Of a stretch of 64,000 bases of DNA, positions 47,384 to 55,729 are shown one piece after another. The stretch is from ZC4RG29 sp964521255 (GTDB lineage Bacteria; Bacteroidota; Bacteroidia; Cytophagales; Cyclobacteriaceae). The notes beneath the pieces are model-generated. The model saw nothing but the letters and a program-made list of their open reading frames with translations. It searched no databases and was not told the origin of the DNA. Position 1 is the stretch's first letter. Each line of letters opens with the position of its first letter. Made by a program: the position numbers and the translations under genes. The stretch lies in assembly GCA_964521255.1 (NCBI GenBank), contig CAZFRM010000012.1, positions 1 through 64,000 of the forward strand, in the 5' to 3' direction.

Positions 47384-48568
47384 ATGTCATTCAAAATACA
47401 AACATTCGATAAGATCGCATCAGAAGGTCTTGTGCGTTTTCCTCATGATAATTACGAAGTTGCTTCCGAGTTTTCTTCACCCGACGCAATTTTATTGAGA
47501 AGCTTTTCATTACACGATCGTACTTTTCCTGAAAGTGTGAAAGCGATTGCCCGCGCAGGAGCCGGTGTCAATAACATTCCTGTTAAGAAATGTACGGAGG
47601 CAGGCATCGTAGTGTTCAACACACCCGGAGCAAATGCAAATGCAGTGAAAGAATTAGTGATTGCTGCAATACTACTTTCTTCAAGAAAAATTCAACAAGG
47701 CATTGCATGGACACAATCGCTGAAAGGTAAAGGTGAAGAAGTTCCGAAACTTGTTGAAAAAGGAAAAGCGAACTATGTAGGACCTGAGATTCAGGGAAAG
47801 ACACTGGGTGTTATCGGACTTGGCGCCATTGGAATGCTGGTAGCAAATGCTGCTGAAGCTTTGGGTATGCGCGTGATCGGTTTCGATCCTTATATCTCCA
47901 TCGACACGGCATGGCAACTTTCTAAAAATGTTGAAAAGGCAAGAAGTCTTGATTCGTTATTGGCAGAGTCAGATTACCTCACCATTCATGTTCCTTTAAT
48001 GGATTCAACAAAAGGATTTCTTGATAAATCAAAATTCGCCATCATGAAAAACGGTGTGCGAATTATGAACTTTGCACGCGAAGGCCTGCTGCATAAAGCA
48101 GATATGCTCGATGCCTTAAAGAGTGGAAAGATTGGCTGTGTAGTGACTGATTTTCCGGAGGAAGATTTACTGGGTCATGAAAACATCATCACCGTTCCTC
48201 ACCTCGGTGCTTCCACACCAGAGTCCGAAACCAATTGCGCAATAATGGCGGTAGACCAGTTGAAAAATTATCTGCAGAACGGCAACATCAAGAACTCTGT
48301 TAATTTTCCAGCCGCTGATATGCCACGCAATGGCAACGGCTCACGCTTAACTATTGCCAACAAAAACGTCACAGGCATGGTAGGCAAAATCACTAACGTA
48401 CTGGCTGAGCAAAAAATTAACATTGCCGACATGCTCAATCAACACCGTGAAGAAATTGCTTATAATATCATTGATGTAGACGGAGACATTAAAGAAGACC
48501 AAATCAAAAAGATCAAATCGATCGAGGGAGTTGTATTGGTGAGATTACTTCCTCCGATTAAAAAATAG
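47384..48568 (+). CDS. serA: D-3-phosphoglycerate dehydrogenase with ACT domain
   Basis: 394 residues from the ATG at 47384; the frame is open back to 47327, but that stretch reads through the palindrome and overlaps serC, so I reject it. It oxidises 3-phosphoglycerate with NAD. Rossmann motif GVIGLGAIG near 142-150, NFAREGLLHKADML, and the catalytic His in TVPHLGAST near 273. A C-terminal ACT domain (MVGKITNVLAEQKINIADMLNQ) gives likely serine feedback control. Confidence 0.94.
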   Translation: MSFKIQTFDKIASEGLVRFPHDNYEVASEFSSPDAILLRSFSLHDRTFPESVKAIARAGAGVNNIPVKKCTEAGIVVFNTPGANANAVKELVIAAILLSSRKIQQGIAWTQSLKGKGEEVPKLVEKGKANYVGPEIQGKTLGVIGLGAIGMLVANAAEALGMRVIGFDPYISIDTAWQLSKNVEKARSLDSLLAESDYLTIHVPLMDSTKGFLDKSKFAIMKNGVRIMNFAREGLLHKADMLDALKSGKIGCVVTDFPEEDLLGHENIITVPHLGASTPESETNCAIMAVDQLKNYLQNGNIKNSVNFPAADMPRNGNGSRLTIANKNVTGMVGKITNVLAEQKINIADMLNQHREEIAYNIIDVDGDIKEDQIKKIKSIEGVVLVRLLPPIKK

Positions 48569-48579
48569 TTTTAAAATAG

Positions 48580-48711
48580 TCGGGAAGACCGAAAGTCCGA
48601 AAGTAGTGCAGACTTCCAGTCGTTCAAGAGAAATCTCAAACTTGCTCTTACTAATGACCCTTGACCAATGACTTATAATTTCCCGTCTTTCGGACTTCTA
48701 ACTTTACACAC
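48580..48711. repeat. imperfect palindrome of GAAGACCGAAAGTCC type
   Basis: GACCGAAAGTCCGAAAG (48588-48604 region) is mirrored by CTTTCGGACTTCTAAC before the DUF1015 ATG. Words match the tract at 6020-6062. It could act as a leader hairpin, but dispersed occurrence argues for a repeat element. Confidence 0.5.
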
Positions 48712-49956
48712 ATGATCATTAAACCATTCAAAGGCTTACGTCCTGTAAAAGAACACGCAAAAGAAGTTGCTTCACGTCCCTATGATGTATTAGATTCAGA
48801 TGAAGCACGTGAAGAAGCGAAGGGAAATCCGTATTCGTTTCTGAATATCGTTAAGCCGGAGATCACGCTGCCTGAAGATGTGGATCATTATTCATCACAG
48901 GTGTATGAAGCGGGTAAGAAGAATTTTCAAAAGCTGGTTGATGATGGAATCTTCTTCCAGGATAAAGCAGATTCATTCTACATCTACGAGTTGGTGATGG
49001 ATGGCCGCTCACAAAATGGAATTGTAGCGTGCGCAGCGGTAGAAGATTACATGAATGACAAAATCAAAAAGCATGAATTGACAAGGCCGGATAAGGAAGC
49101 GGATAGAAAAAAACATGTTCATGTTTCCATGATGAATGCAGAACCTGTATTCTTTGCCTATCCTGCTGTCGTTGAGCTTGATGAAATTGTTGCTGAAATC
49201 AAAAAGTCAGCGCCGGAATATGATTTTACAACAGACGATGGAATTATTCACAGGCTGTGGGTTGTGAATGATCCTTCCCCAGTAAATAAAATTGTAGACG
49301 AGTTTTCAAAAATGCCAGCTACTTATGTTGCCGATGGACATCATCGTACTGCGGCAGCGGCTTTAGTAGGAAACGATTTAAAAAAAGATAATTCAAAACA
49401 TACCGGCAAAGAAGAATACAATTATTTCCTGGCCGTCCACTTTCCTGATAATCAACTGGCCATTATGGATTACAATCGTGTTGTAAAAGATCTCAATGGA
49501 CATTCCCCTGAATCTTTTGTAAAACTATTGGAGAAATCTTTTGTAATTGAAAAGAAAGAAACGAAAGCATATCGTCCTGCACAACTCCACGAGTTCAGCA
49601 TGTACCTTGATGGTAACTGGTATTCATTGAAGGCAAAGCAAGGTACTTACAATGATAATGATCCCATTGGCGTTTTGGATGTGACTATCCTTAGCGAACA
49701 AGTATTAAAACCTCTTCTTAACATAGTTGATCTGCGAACCGATAAGCGCATTGATTTCGTAGGCGGTATGCGCGGATTAAAAGAGCTTGAAAGACGTGTG
49801 AATAGCGGAGAAATGAAAGTCGCCTTCGCACTCTATCCCGTCTCCATGAAACAACTTATTGACATCGCTGACAGCGGAAAGATTATGCCACCAAAAACAA
49901 CATGGTTTGAACCAAAACTAAGAAGCGGATTGGTTGTGCATAGTTTGGTTGATTGA
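48712..49956 (+). CDS. DUF1015 protein, ParB/Srx-like, possible serine-metabolism enzyme
   Basis: 414 residues. It starts with the DUF1015 pattern IIKPFKGLRPVKEHAKEVASRPYDVL and carries HVHVSMMNAEPVFFAYP and VADGHHRTAAAA near 206-216. The DGHHR motif resembles the nucleotide-binding motif of ParB/sulfiredoxin-fold serine kinases (SerK, SbnI). It is the third gene of a serC-serA run, where a phosphoserine phosphatase would be expected, so a role in serine phosphorylation or dephosphorylation is a reasonable inference. The function has not been shown by anything in this sequence. Confidence 0.75.
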   Translation: MIIKPFKGLRPVKEHAKEVASRPYDVLDSDEAREEAKGNPYSFLNIVKPEITLPEDVDHYSSQVYEAGKKNFQKLVDDGIFFQDKADSFYIYELVMDGRSQNGIVACAAVEDYMNDKIKKHELTRPDKEADRKKHVHVSMMNAEPVFFAYPAVVELDEIVAEIKKSAPEYDFTTDDGIIHRLWVVNDPSPVNKIVDEFSKMPATYVADGHHRTAAAALVGNDLKKDNSKHTGKEEYNYFLAVHFPDNQLAIMDYNRVVKDLNGHSPESFVKLLEKSFVIEKKETKAYRPAQLHEFSMYLDGNWYSLKAKQGTYNDNDPIGVLDVTILSEQVLKPLLNIVDLRTDKRIDFVGGMRGLKELERRVNSGEMKVAFALYPVSMKQLIDIADSGKIMPPKTTWFEPKLRSGLVVHSLVD

Positions 49957-50009
49957 TCAAATCAGATTTCTGCAATCAAAATTAATTTTGACTGAAAATC
50001 AGAAAGAGA

Positions 50010-51017
50010 TTACTTCAATACTCTCAAAGGTACCCCTTCATGGGTGATCTTAACAGGTTTAATAAATCCCTTATCATCAAAAAATAATCTATCAACGCAA
50101 GTTACACGATGATTTGCATCCGTTTCCTCCAGCGGGCGCCGGTGATATACGATATACCATTCATCGGTTTTAGGAATGTGAATAATGGAATGATGTCCTG
50201 ATCCTGTTGCAATAGACGGATCTTGCTTTAAAATTTTGTCAATGCGTTTAAACGGTCCCATTGGCGAATCACCTATCGCATAGGCTACAGAATAATCGGG
50301 GCCACCCCATCCTCCTTCTGACCACATGAAGTAATACTTACCATTCCTGGTAAACATAAACGGTCCTTCAACATAACCTTCAGGTGTAACTTCTTTGAAA
50401 AAACTTCCGTCAGGGAATGGAAGAAAGCCAGTAAACGTATCATTGAGCCGGGAAATATTGCAGTGACGCCAGCCTCCATAAAACAGAAAATAACTTCCGT
50501 CCTGGTTTTTGAAAACAAATTGATCAATTGGCTGCGCTCCGTTGTGAAATTTATCAATCAAAGGTTTTCCAAGGAAATCCTTATAGGGACCTTCCGGATG
50601 ATCCGCCACAGCAACGCCTATCCCTCCCTGTTCACTATCACTTTGAATATCATTTGCACCAAAGAAAAAGTAGTACTTGCCGTCTTTCTCTATCACGGAA
50701 GGAGCCCAAAGCGCACGTCTCGCCCATTTTATATTTGTAGTGTCTAATACTTTAGTATGCTTTGTCCAATTAACCATATCCGTTGATGAAAAGGCATCGA
50801 AGAAAACCTGTTCATCAAACGGAGCAGAATAAGTAGGAAATATCCAATAGGTGTTATTAAAAATCGCTCCCTCGGGATCAGCGTACCATCCGGGAAAAAC
50901 CGGATTACCAGATTGCTTTTTTTGCGGGTTTACGTTCTGCGCTACCAGCCCACTCGTAAAGCTTAAAAGGAAGCAAAGTAAAAATGAATTTTTTTTTAAA
51001 TGCAACACGCTATGCAA
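50010..51017 (-). CDS. glycoside hydrolase family 43-like secreted enzyme
   Basis: 335 residues with a signal peptide (FLLCFLLSFTSGLVAQ). A five-bladed propeller is indicated by NPVFPGWYADPEGAIFNNTYWIFP (catalytic base Asp in YADPE), GAQPIDQFVFKNQDG (pKa-modulating Asp) and YVEGPFMFTRNGKYYFMWSEG (acid Glu). Activities in the family include arabinofuranosidase and xylosidase. It lies 6 bases behind the PhyH gene on the same strand, so the two are co-transcribed, which is unusual for a GH43 enzyme. Confidence 0.85.
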   Translation of the reverse strand: MHSVLHLKKNSFLLCFLLSFTSGLVAQNVNPQKKQSGNPVFPGWYADPEGAIFNNTYWIFPTYSAPFDEQVFFDAFSSTDMVNWTKHTKVLDTTNIKWARRALWAPSVIEKDGKYYFFFGANDIQSDSEQGGIGVAVADHPEGPYKDFLGKPLIDKFHNGAQPIDQFVFKNQDGSYFLFYGGWRHCNISRLNDTFTGFLPFPDGSFFKEVTPEGYVEGPFMFTRNGKYYFMWSEGGWGGPDYSVAYAIGDSPMGPFKRIDKILKQDPSIATGSGHHSIIHIPKTDEWYIVYHRRPLEETDANHRVTCVDRLFFDDKGFIKPVKITHEGVPLRVLK

Positions 51018-51023
51018 AACTGG

Positions 51024-51881
51024 TTACTTTATTTCAACATCTTTTTCCCAACCTGTTTCTTTCAGTGCCGGGTCGTTTTCCTTTTTCAAAAAATCAGCAT
51101 TAGAAAGTGATTCGGCATCCCACTGTAAAATAGCTTCATCCGGTACTACATTAACAGGAATCTTCCATGAAGTTGAAGTTTCATTGTAAGCAAGATTTGA
51201 CTGACTACAATAACAACTGATGATAGACCATCGTGGATGGTCAGAAAGATTTGCTTCCGAACGATGTAAAAGATTGCTATGAAAAATCAATGCATCGCCT
51301 GGTTCAAGATTACAATAAACAAGTTCCATCGTCTTTAATGCATTATTAACCATCGTCATATCCGCTCCTACCTGTTCACCGGCGAAACCATGATTTACTC
51401 TTCCCAATTTATGCGATCCTTTAATAACCTGAAGACACCCGTTCTCTTTGTTGGCCGCTGTTAAAGCAACCATAACGCTGATCAACTGATCAGCAAACAT
51501 AAACTGGTTTTTATACCAATAGCCATAATCCTGATGCCACTCCCAGGCTCCACCTACGCGTGGTTCTTTTTGCATCAGCTTGGAATGAAAATGACAAACC
51601 GGTTCTTTGCTGTCCAATAACGGAGCAATCGAATCAATCATCCGTTGACTTCTCGTGAGATATCCAAACACATCGTTACCCGGTGTGAACCATAAGGAAA
51701 GCCTGGTTTTCTTTCCGGTTTGATCATTAAGGTCCAATGCATTTTTGCCCATAGCATCATCCGCGAGAGCAGTATGATGTAGTTTTTCAATCTCTTCTTT
51801 CGAGCAAAACCCTTTTAGTACCAGATATCCATCCCTATGGTATGCCTCGATTTGAGCCGATGATAATCTACCTTTATCCAT
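51024..51881 (-). CDS. phytanoyl-CoA dioxygenase (PhyH)-family Fe(II)/2-oxoglutarate oxygenase
   Basis: 285 residues. The double-stranded beta-helix has the HxD pair His116/Asp118 in WEWHQDYGYW and the distal His in HSNLLHRSEANLSDHPRWS, followed by the arginine that binds 2-oxoglutarate. Enzymes of this family hydroxylate small molecules, for example phytanoyl-CoA or ectoine. No signal peptide, so it is cytoplasmic, whereas its operon partner GH43 is exported. The substrate is unknown. Confidence 0.87.
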   Translation of the reverse strand: MDKGRLSSAQIEAYHRDGYLVLKGFCSKEEIEKLHHTALADDAMGKNALDLNDQTGKKTRLSLWFTPGNDVFGYLTRSQRMIDSIAPLLDSKEPVCHFHSKLMQKEPRVGGAWEWHQDYGYWYKNQFMFADQLISVMVALTAANKENGCLQVIKGSHKLGRVNHGFAGEQVGADMTMVNNALKTMELVYCNLEPGDALIFHSNLLHRSEANLSDHPRWSIISCYCSQSNLAYNETSTSWKIPVNVVPDEAILQWDAESLSNADFLKKENDPALKETGWEKDVEIK

Positions 51882-52001
51882 AACATAACTGGTTTGGTTA
51901 AACTAAGGTCGTAACAAATATACCGAGTACCAGCGCAGGGCAAAAGTTCACAGAACAGGAATTGCAGCCAGATTTTTTATAGGGCACAAAATCAAATTCA
52001 T

Positions 52002-52034
52002 TTTGCAATAGTTTTGGGCCATCGTTTATATTTG
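52002..52034 (+). promoter_or_regulatory. promoter of the tRNA-Ser array
   Basis: TTTG (52002-52005), 21 bases, then TATATTTG (52027-52034) is a full match to the Bacteroidota TTTG/TAnnTTTG promoter. Transcription would begin near 52040, 45 bases before the broken tRNA-Ser copy and 150 before the intact one. Confidence 0.65.
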
Positions 52035-52084
52035 CACTTCCTTTTTTGGCCGAAAAGCCAAATTTTGGAAGGATTTAGTGTTTG

Positions 52085-52160
52085 GAGAGGTGGGTGACTT
52101 AAACCATCCGCCAACCGGCGGATAAACTGCGGTGCTGGGCAACCGGTACCGGGGGTTCGA
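52085..52160 (+). pseudogene. broken tRNA-Ser copy with a palindrome in place of the anticodon arm
   Basis: It matches the intact tRNA-Ser(GCT) at 52191 in the acceptor start (GGAGAGGTGGGTGA), in TAAACTGCGG and through the variable arm and T loop start (GGGCAACCGGTACCGGGGGT), but lacks GTGG in the D arm, and GCAGTTTGC is replaced by the 16-mer TCCGCCAACCGGCGGA. The 3' acceptor strand is missing. It cannot fold as a tRNA. Confidence 0.85.
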
Positions 52161-52190
52161 AAATGTAATGAAGTGGTAATTTAAATATTT

Positions 52191-52280
<90 letters not shown>

Positions 52281-52309
52281 AGAAAATAATGGTGGTTGAT
52301 TCACCCCTT

Positions 52310-52660
52310 ATGTTTGATTTTGAAAAGCTAGAGGTATATCAAATTGCTAAGGCATTAGTAGTTGATACGCTAAAACATATTTATTCGAATAATAACCTTG
52401 ATCCCTACATAAAGGAAGAATGGAAAAAGGCCAGTATGAGCATTCTTTTGAATCTTTCGGAGGGAACGGGACGAATGACCAGCGCTGATAAAAAGCACTA
52501 TATAACAGTAGCCAGAAGCGCTGTATTCGAATGTGTTGCCATCCTTGAGGTAATTAGTCAACTTGGACATATCCCAATGACTGAAGCCCAGGGATACTAT
52601 GAACGATACGAAAAAATATCAAAGATGCTGTTAGGAATGTTCCGCAGCCATAGTGAATAA
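52310..52660 (+). CDS. four-helix bundle protein (23S rRNA-intervening-sequence / Avd-like family)
   Basis: 116 residues from ATG 52310 (an ATG at 52289 would add seven). The family pattern is clear: FEKLEVYQIAKALVVDTLKHIY, then SMSILLNLSEGTGRMTSADKKHYITVARSAVFECVAILEV, ending in amphipathic helices. Such proteins occur in 23S rRNA insertions, near diversity-generating retroelements (Avd) and as stand-alone genes of unknown role in Bacteroidota. No reverse transcriptase is near. It lies between two pairs of tRNA and tRNA relic. Confidence 0.82.
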   Translation: MFDFEKLEVYQIAKALVVDTLKHIYSNNNLDPYIKEEWKKASMSILLNLSEGTGRMTSADKKHYITVARSAVFECVAILEVISQLGHIPMTEAQGYYERYEKISKMLLGMFRSHSE

Positions 52661-52668
52661 AAATTTAT

Positions 52669-52716
52669 GCCCGCTAGCTCAATTGGACAGAGCATCCCGC
52701 TTAGGCGGGAAGGTTC
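52669..52716 (+). pseudogene. broken tRNA-Arg copy with a palindrome in place of the anticodon arm
   Basis: CCGCTAGCTCAATTGGA-AGAGCA matches the 5' part of the intact tRNA-Arg at 52755. The anticodon arm is replaced by the 16-mer TCCCGCTTAGGCGGGA, the variable region AGGTTCC matches again, and similarity ends there; there is no T arm. Confidence 0.82.
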
Positions 52717-52754
52717 CATTCAGGAGATTTAGACTGGAAGAAATGTGTAAAAAT

Positions 52755-52832
<78 letters not shown>

Positions 52833-52839
52833 GATTATC

Positions 52840-52878
52840 AGGTAGTTATATGTTAAATATGGCTACCTTTGTTTTTTG
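52840..52878 (+). terminator. intrinsic terminator after tRNA-Arg
   Basis: AGGTAGTTATAT pairs with ATATGGCTACCT (12 bp including two T-G wobbles, loop GTTAA), followed by TTTGTTTTTTG. It lies just inside the island and shields its convergent genes from tRNA transcription. Confidence 0.8.
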
Positions 52879-52900
52879 AAAGGTACACAGAAAGGTACAC
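52879..52900 (+). repeat. left arm-type integrase site (two AAAGGTACAC)
   Basis: Two AAAGGTACAC words spaced by AG. The right end (63685-63706) has the same pair spaced by AA, in the same orientation. Paired short direct repeats near both att sites are the usual binding sites for the integrase N-terminal domain; assignment is inferred. Confidence 0.65.
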
Positions 52901-52902
52901 GT

Positions 52903-53106
52903 TTATTCATCTTCCCTTTTATAAGCCGACCGGATTAGCTCTTGAATATCTCTGGTACTCTCCTTAGCCGATAACCATTTTTGATGGTAACCATTTATGT
53001 AAACTGCTGAACCCTGGTTGTCAGTGTTAGCCTCGTAACATATTATGTAATCAATGTTTACCGTGATACGATTTTGTCCTTCTGTTAATGTTATAAACTT
53101 AGCCAT
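52903..53106 (-). CDS. small island protein, FlbD-like
   Basis: 67 residues: ITLTEGQNRITVNIDYIICYE then a strand pair and WLSAKESTRDIQELIRSAY. The pattern of a short beta sheet followed by VKES-type helix resembles FlbD/YlzI-like small proteins, a weak resemblance. It is the last gene of the leftward operon, next to the arm site. Function unknown. Confidence 0.55.
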   Translation of the reverse strand: MAKFITLTEGQNRITVNIDYIICYEANTDNQGSAVYINGYHQKWLSAKESTRDIQELIRSAYKREDE

Positions 53107-53257
53107 TATCGAGATTAGTTTAAGGGGTTAGAATTCAAAGATAACTCCTTACAGACTACAAAAAAAAGAGAGCTTTCGCTCTCCCTCTTTTTCCCAAACA
53201 AAACCAAACTCATGAAAAATTTATTTGGGCCGTCTCTCGTTTTAATAAACATGATAG

Positions 53258-53659
53258 TTATGTAAATACTTTTCTCAAGCTCGTTTTAATCGACTGTTTT
53301 ATTTTGACATTTAGGACTCTGGAGTTTCCCATAAACTTACGCTGAGGTAATCGGTTACTACCTTCATTGTGATAACGTGCATAAGGTACGTCGTTGGCTA
53401 TTTGTATCCTGGTAAAGTTAGAGCCAGGTAGCGAGCGGATACCTCGCTTTAATCGGCCACTCTTTACCAATATCGCCCGACCTGGATCGGGTTTTTTACG
53501 GGGTTGCCAAAGCTCCAGGCTATCATAAAGAAAGCCACTAAGACGAAAGTTATCTTTAAATTGGTTCTCTGCTTTACGTGCAATCTCAATGGCGAGCCTT
53601 TCCTTTTCAATCTCCCATTTGCGTTGTAGTTTGCTAAAGTTAAACCGGGGCTGTTTCAT
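53258..53659 (-). CDS. phage virion morphogenesis / tail completion-like protein
   Basis: 133 residues. An N-terminal basic helix is followed by RAILVKSGRLKRGIRSLPGS, then IQIANDVPYARYHNEGSNRLPQRKFMGNS. The G-x-L-x-x-S, Y-A-x-x-H-x-x-G and L-P-x-R-x-F-x-G words are typical of Mu gpG / HK97 gp10-like proteins involved in head-tail joining or tail morphogenesis. It is one of very few structural-type phage genes in the island. The ATG overlaps the preceding stop by 4 bases, so it is translationally coupled. Confidence 0.7.
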   Translation of the reverse strand: MKQPRFNFSKLQRKWEIEKERLAIEIARKAENQFKDNFRLSGFLYDSLELWQPRKKPDPGRAILVKSGRLKRGIRSLPGSNFTRIQIANDVPYARYHNEGSNRLPQRKFMGNSRVLNVKIKQSIKTSLRKVFT

Positions 53660-54240
53660 TTCTTAGTCCTTTGGCTGATCTCGCTCATTATGTCGGCAAT
53701 TTTCATAGGCTTAAACTCGTCCTCGTCAAAACGAACTGGAATGTGATTAACAACACTCGCGTTACAACGATTACCTATCTCCTTAAGTGTGGAGCTAATG
53801 GTTGGCAGCTTATAAGCCCCGTCTATTGCATTAGGCGGGATATAGTTCACAAGGTCTATCACGTCCCATACATCAATTTTACTAAAAGAGCTGATCAGTT
53901 TATCACGTTGGTTTTGTGAAAACTTTCGATCTACGATAGCCTGATCGATAAGCTCGGTTATTTTTTCTAAATTTTTTGTGTCTTGCATTTTGTTTGGCAT
54001 AGTGGTATAGTTTACAACTGGTTGAATGTTAAGTGAACTAATGTTAACCGGATTGGTGTCTATAAAATTTACCGGAATACGGCTAAGAATTTCTTTTACT
54101 CTTTCAGGCTTGCAATTCATTGCCAGGGATAGCCAACTACCCTTGTCCGACTCATAGATTCTTCTTAATCGAATCGCCTCATTAATTATTTCAATTATTT
54201 CCCTGTTAATTTCCATATAGGTTTTTTTAATCTCGTACAA
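53656..54240 (-). CDS. island protein of unknown function
   Basis: 194 residues from ATG 54240, which overlaps the upstream gene by 14 bases; ATG 54216 (MEINREIIE) is an equally good start. Mostly helical and charged, with no signal or membrane segment. The segment VWDVIDLVNYIPPNAIDGAYKLP is distinctive but not recognised. It lies between the tail-type genes in one operon, so a morphogenesis or helper-interference role is possible. Confidence 0.65.
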   Translation of the reverse strand: MYEIKKTYMEINREIIEIINEAIRLRRIYESDKGSWLSLAMNCKPERVKEILSRIPVNFIDTNPVNISSLNIQPVVNYTTMPNKMQDTKNLEKITELIDQAIVDRKFSQNQRDKLISSFSKIDVWDVIDLVNYIPPNAIDGAYKLPTISSTLKEIGNRCNASVVNHIPVRFDEDEFKPMKIADIMSEISQRTKK

Positions 54241-54814
54241 CTCTTACCTCGTACGGTATCTCGCTGGAGGCGTTAATATCAAAAACAACTACGTTTTGAA
54301 AGCCTGGTTTTTGCGGATTGGTGTAAGAGTCAATAACCAGACTATCGATTCCATGACGGTTTAAGAAAGGACAAACTACATCAAGCTCTTTTGGCGCCTG
54401 GAGAATTTGGATAAATCTATTAACAGCCTCCTCCGGGAAAATTTTCGGAGCCGGTGAGGCGATAACTACCTTAATGTTAATTGAGAAATCACCGTCGGCT
54501 ATGTATTCTTTAATCGTTCCCTTTCTCCCGGCGATGGTTGTCTTTTGAATGATCTTATTTCGACTTACTGACATTAAAACAGTGTCGAGAAACATACCGT
54601 CGAATTTGATCTCAGTCCCTTTGTCGTCAGTGTATTTACCTGGATGAATCGTAAGCGGCGAAAATAACGATGTTCCCAAGTAGGATTTTTCTCTCGTTGA
54701 ATCCTCGTAATACTTAATCGGATGATCGCTCTCCTCACTAATTGAAAATACTCTAAGCATATCAATACCGTTAGTTTGGAGGGCGTTTTTAAGATTGATT
54801 GAATAGATTGCCAT
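54227..54814 (-). CDS. DUF6046-like phage/tail-associated protein
   Basis: 195 residues. The middle and C-terminal parts (QKTTIAGRKGTIKEYIADGD, then IFPEEAVNRFIQILQAPKEL, FLNRHGIDSLVIDSYTNPQK, GFQNVVVFDINASSEIPYEV) match my recollection of DUF6046 proteins of Bacteroidota prophage-like loci. The GRKGTVKE and FPEEQVxxLRxI words are like baseplate or tail-tube-adaptor proteins. The assignment is by memory of sequence pattern. It starts 5 bases after the TerS-like gene's stop. Confidence 0.6.
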   Translation of the reverse strand: MAIYSINLKNALQTNGIDMLRVFSISEESDHPIKYYEDSTREKSYLGTSLFSPLTIHPGKYTDDKGTEIKFDGMFLDTVLMSVSRNKIIQKTTIAGRKGTIKEYIADGDFSINIKVVIASPAPKIFPEEAVNRFIQILQAPKELDVVCPFLNRHGIDSLVIDSYTNPQKPGFQNVVVFDINASSEIPYEVRVVRD

Positions 54815-54819
54815 ATTTA

Positions 54820-55296
54820 TTAAATGTCTAATACAGTTGGAGGATACGGGCCGGAGCCAAATTTTTTATTTACCTCCTCTTGGGTCATTTGACGGGATTC
54901 CGATCCTTTACTTGTAATCTTTACAATTACAGGAGGTTGGTGATTAGTGTTTAACTCACCTGAGTGAATGACCTCCGACGGCTCAACCCATCCGTTAACG
55001 ACTTGAAACCAAAGTTTCATTGCGCTGACATTACCCTTAACAGCCGCTTTGTAAATTGATATTACAACGTCCTCGGTAAGCAGTTTATATACGCCATCCA
55101 TTTCGATGGTCAGCCCTTTGACGTGTTTACTGATTGTATTGACGTGGAGGCCAGTCTCGTTTGATAGCTCACGAAATGACGGGCGTTTGCCGCTATTCTC
55201 TTTAAGTAGACGCAAAAACGCCTCTTTAATATTTTCATGATTGACGTCCCAATCCGGCCGCCTGGTTATTGCTTCTTTTTTCTTACTCACTTTCAT
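54820..55296 (-). CDS. terminase small subunit-like HTH protein
   Basis: 158 residues. An N-terminal helix-turn-helix (RPSFRELSNETGLHVNTISKHV, about residues 38-59) is followed by EDVVISIYKAAVKGNVSAMKLWFQVVNGW, the helix pattern (AxxGNxxAMKLWFxxxxGW) of phBC6A51/PBSX-type phage terminase small subunits. TerS proteins recognise the packaging site. A lone TerS, without a large terminase, is the hallmark of gene sets that redirect packaging in phage-inducible islands. An alternative is a transposase-type HTH regulator. Confidence 0.6.
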   Translation of the reverse strand: MKVSKKKEAITRRPDWDVNHENIKEAFLRLLKENSGKRPSFRELSNETGLHVNTISKHVKGLTIEMDGVYKLLTEDVVISIYKAAVKGNVSAMKLWFQVVNGWVEPSEVIHSGELNTNHQPPVIVKITSKGSESRQMTQEEVNKKFGSGPYPPTVLDI

Positions 55297-55344
55297 TTTA
55301 TGAGATTAAAATTTTACACACTTTTCCACACTTTAAAAAACCTT

Positions 55345-55701
55345 TTATTGTCTGTATAACGGTCTTACTTGCACAACTTCGTCCTTTATCTCGTAATGAT
55401 TTGGGTTGATACCGTTAGGAACTATCCTTGCGATTTTGCCTATTCTATCAGCAATTTTAACCGCATGATCAACGTAGTCAATATCAATACCGAGTAAGAA
55501 GTTTCTTATGGAGGTTATTACACTCGGATCAATTAGCTCGCTAATTTCCCCCATCGATCCGCCTGATTTTATGAAGGCGTACATATCGGAAACTTTGACA
55601 GACTTAGCGCCGAGCTTTATTAATCCGTCATATATCGCCTGTAAGGATGGGAGATAGCTCTCTATTTTTTGAATCTCCTCAGAAGTTAAATTGTTGCTCA
55701 T
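55345..55701 (-). CDS. island paralogue 3 of a tandem family (118 aa)
   Basis: 118 residues. It shares with its two upstream neighbours IESYLPSLQAIYDGLIKLGA then KSVKVSDMYAFIKSGGSMGE and ISELIDPSVITSIRNF. The family motif, by alignment of the three, is (S/D)x(I/L)xxLQx(I/V)xxxLxxLGA(E/K)SVxxxx(L/M)Y. No signal or membrane segment. Not recognised. It is the shortest member and ends with HYEIKDEVVQVRPLYRQ, parallel to HYEVDEDEIVRGED in the 201-residue copy. Confidence 0.65.
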   Translation of the reverse strand: MSNNLTSEEIQKIESYLPSLQAIYDGLIKLGAKSVKVSDMYAFIKSGGSMGEISELIDPSVITSIRNFLLGIDIDYVDHAVKIADRIGKIARIVPNGINPNHYEIKDEVVQVRPLYRQ

Positions 55702-55729
55702 ACAATGTTTTTTTAATAAACCTTCCTTT

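Noticed and set aside
52310..52660. Avd-like four-helix bundle gene as part of a diversity-generating retroelement
   Set aside because: There is no reverse transcriptase gene and no template/variable repeat pair with A-biased changes. The family is also common as a stand-alone gene.
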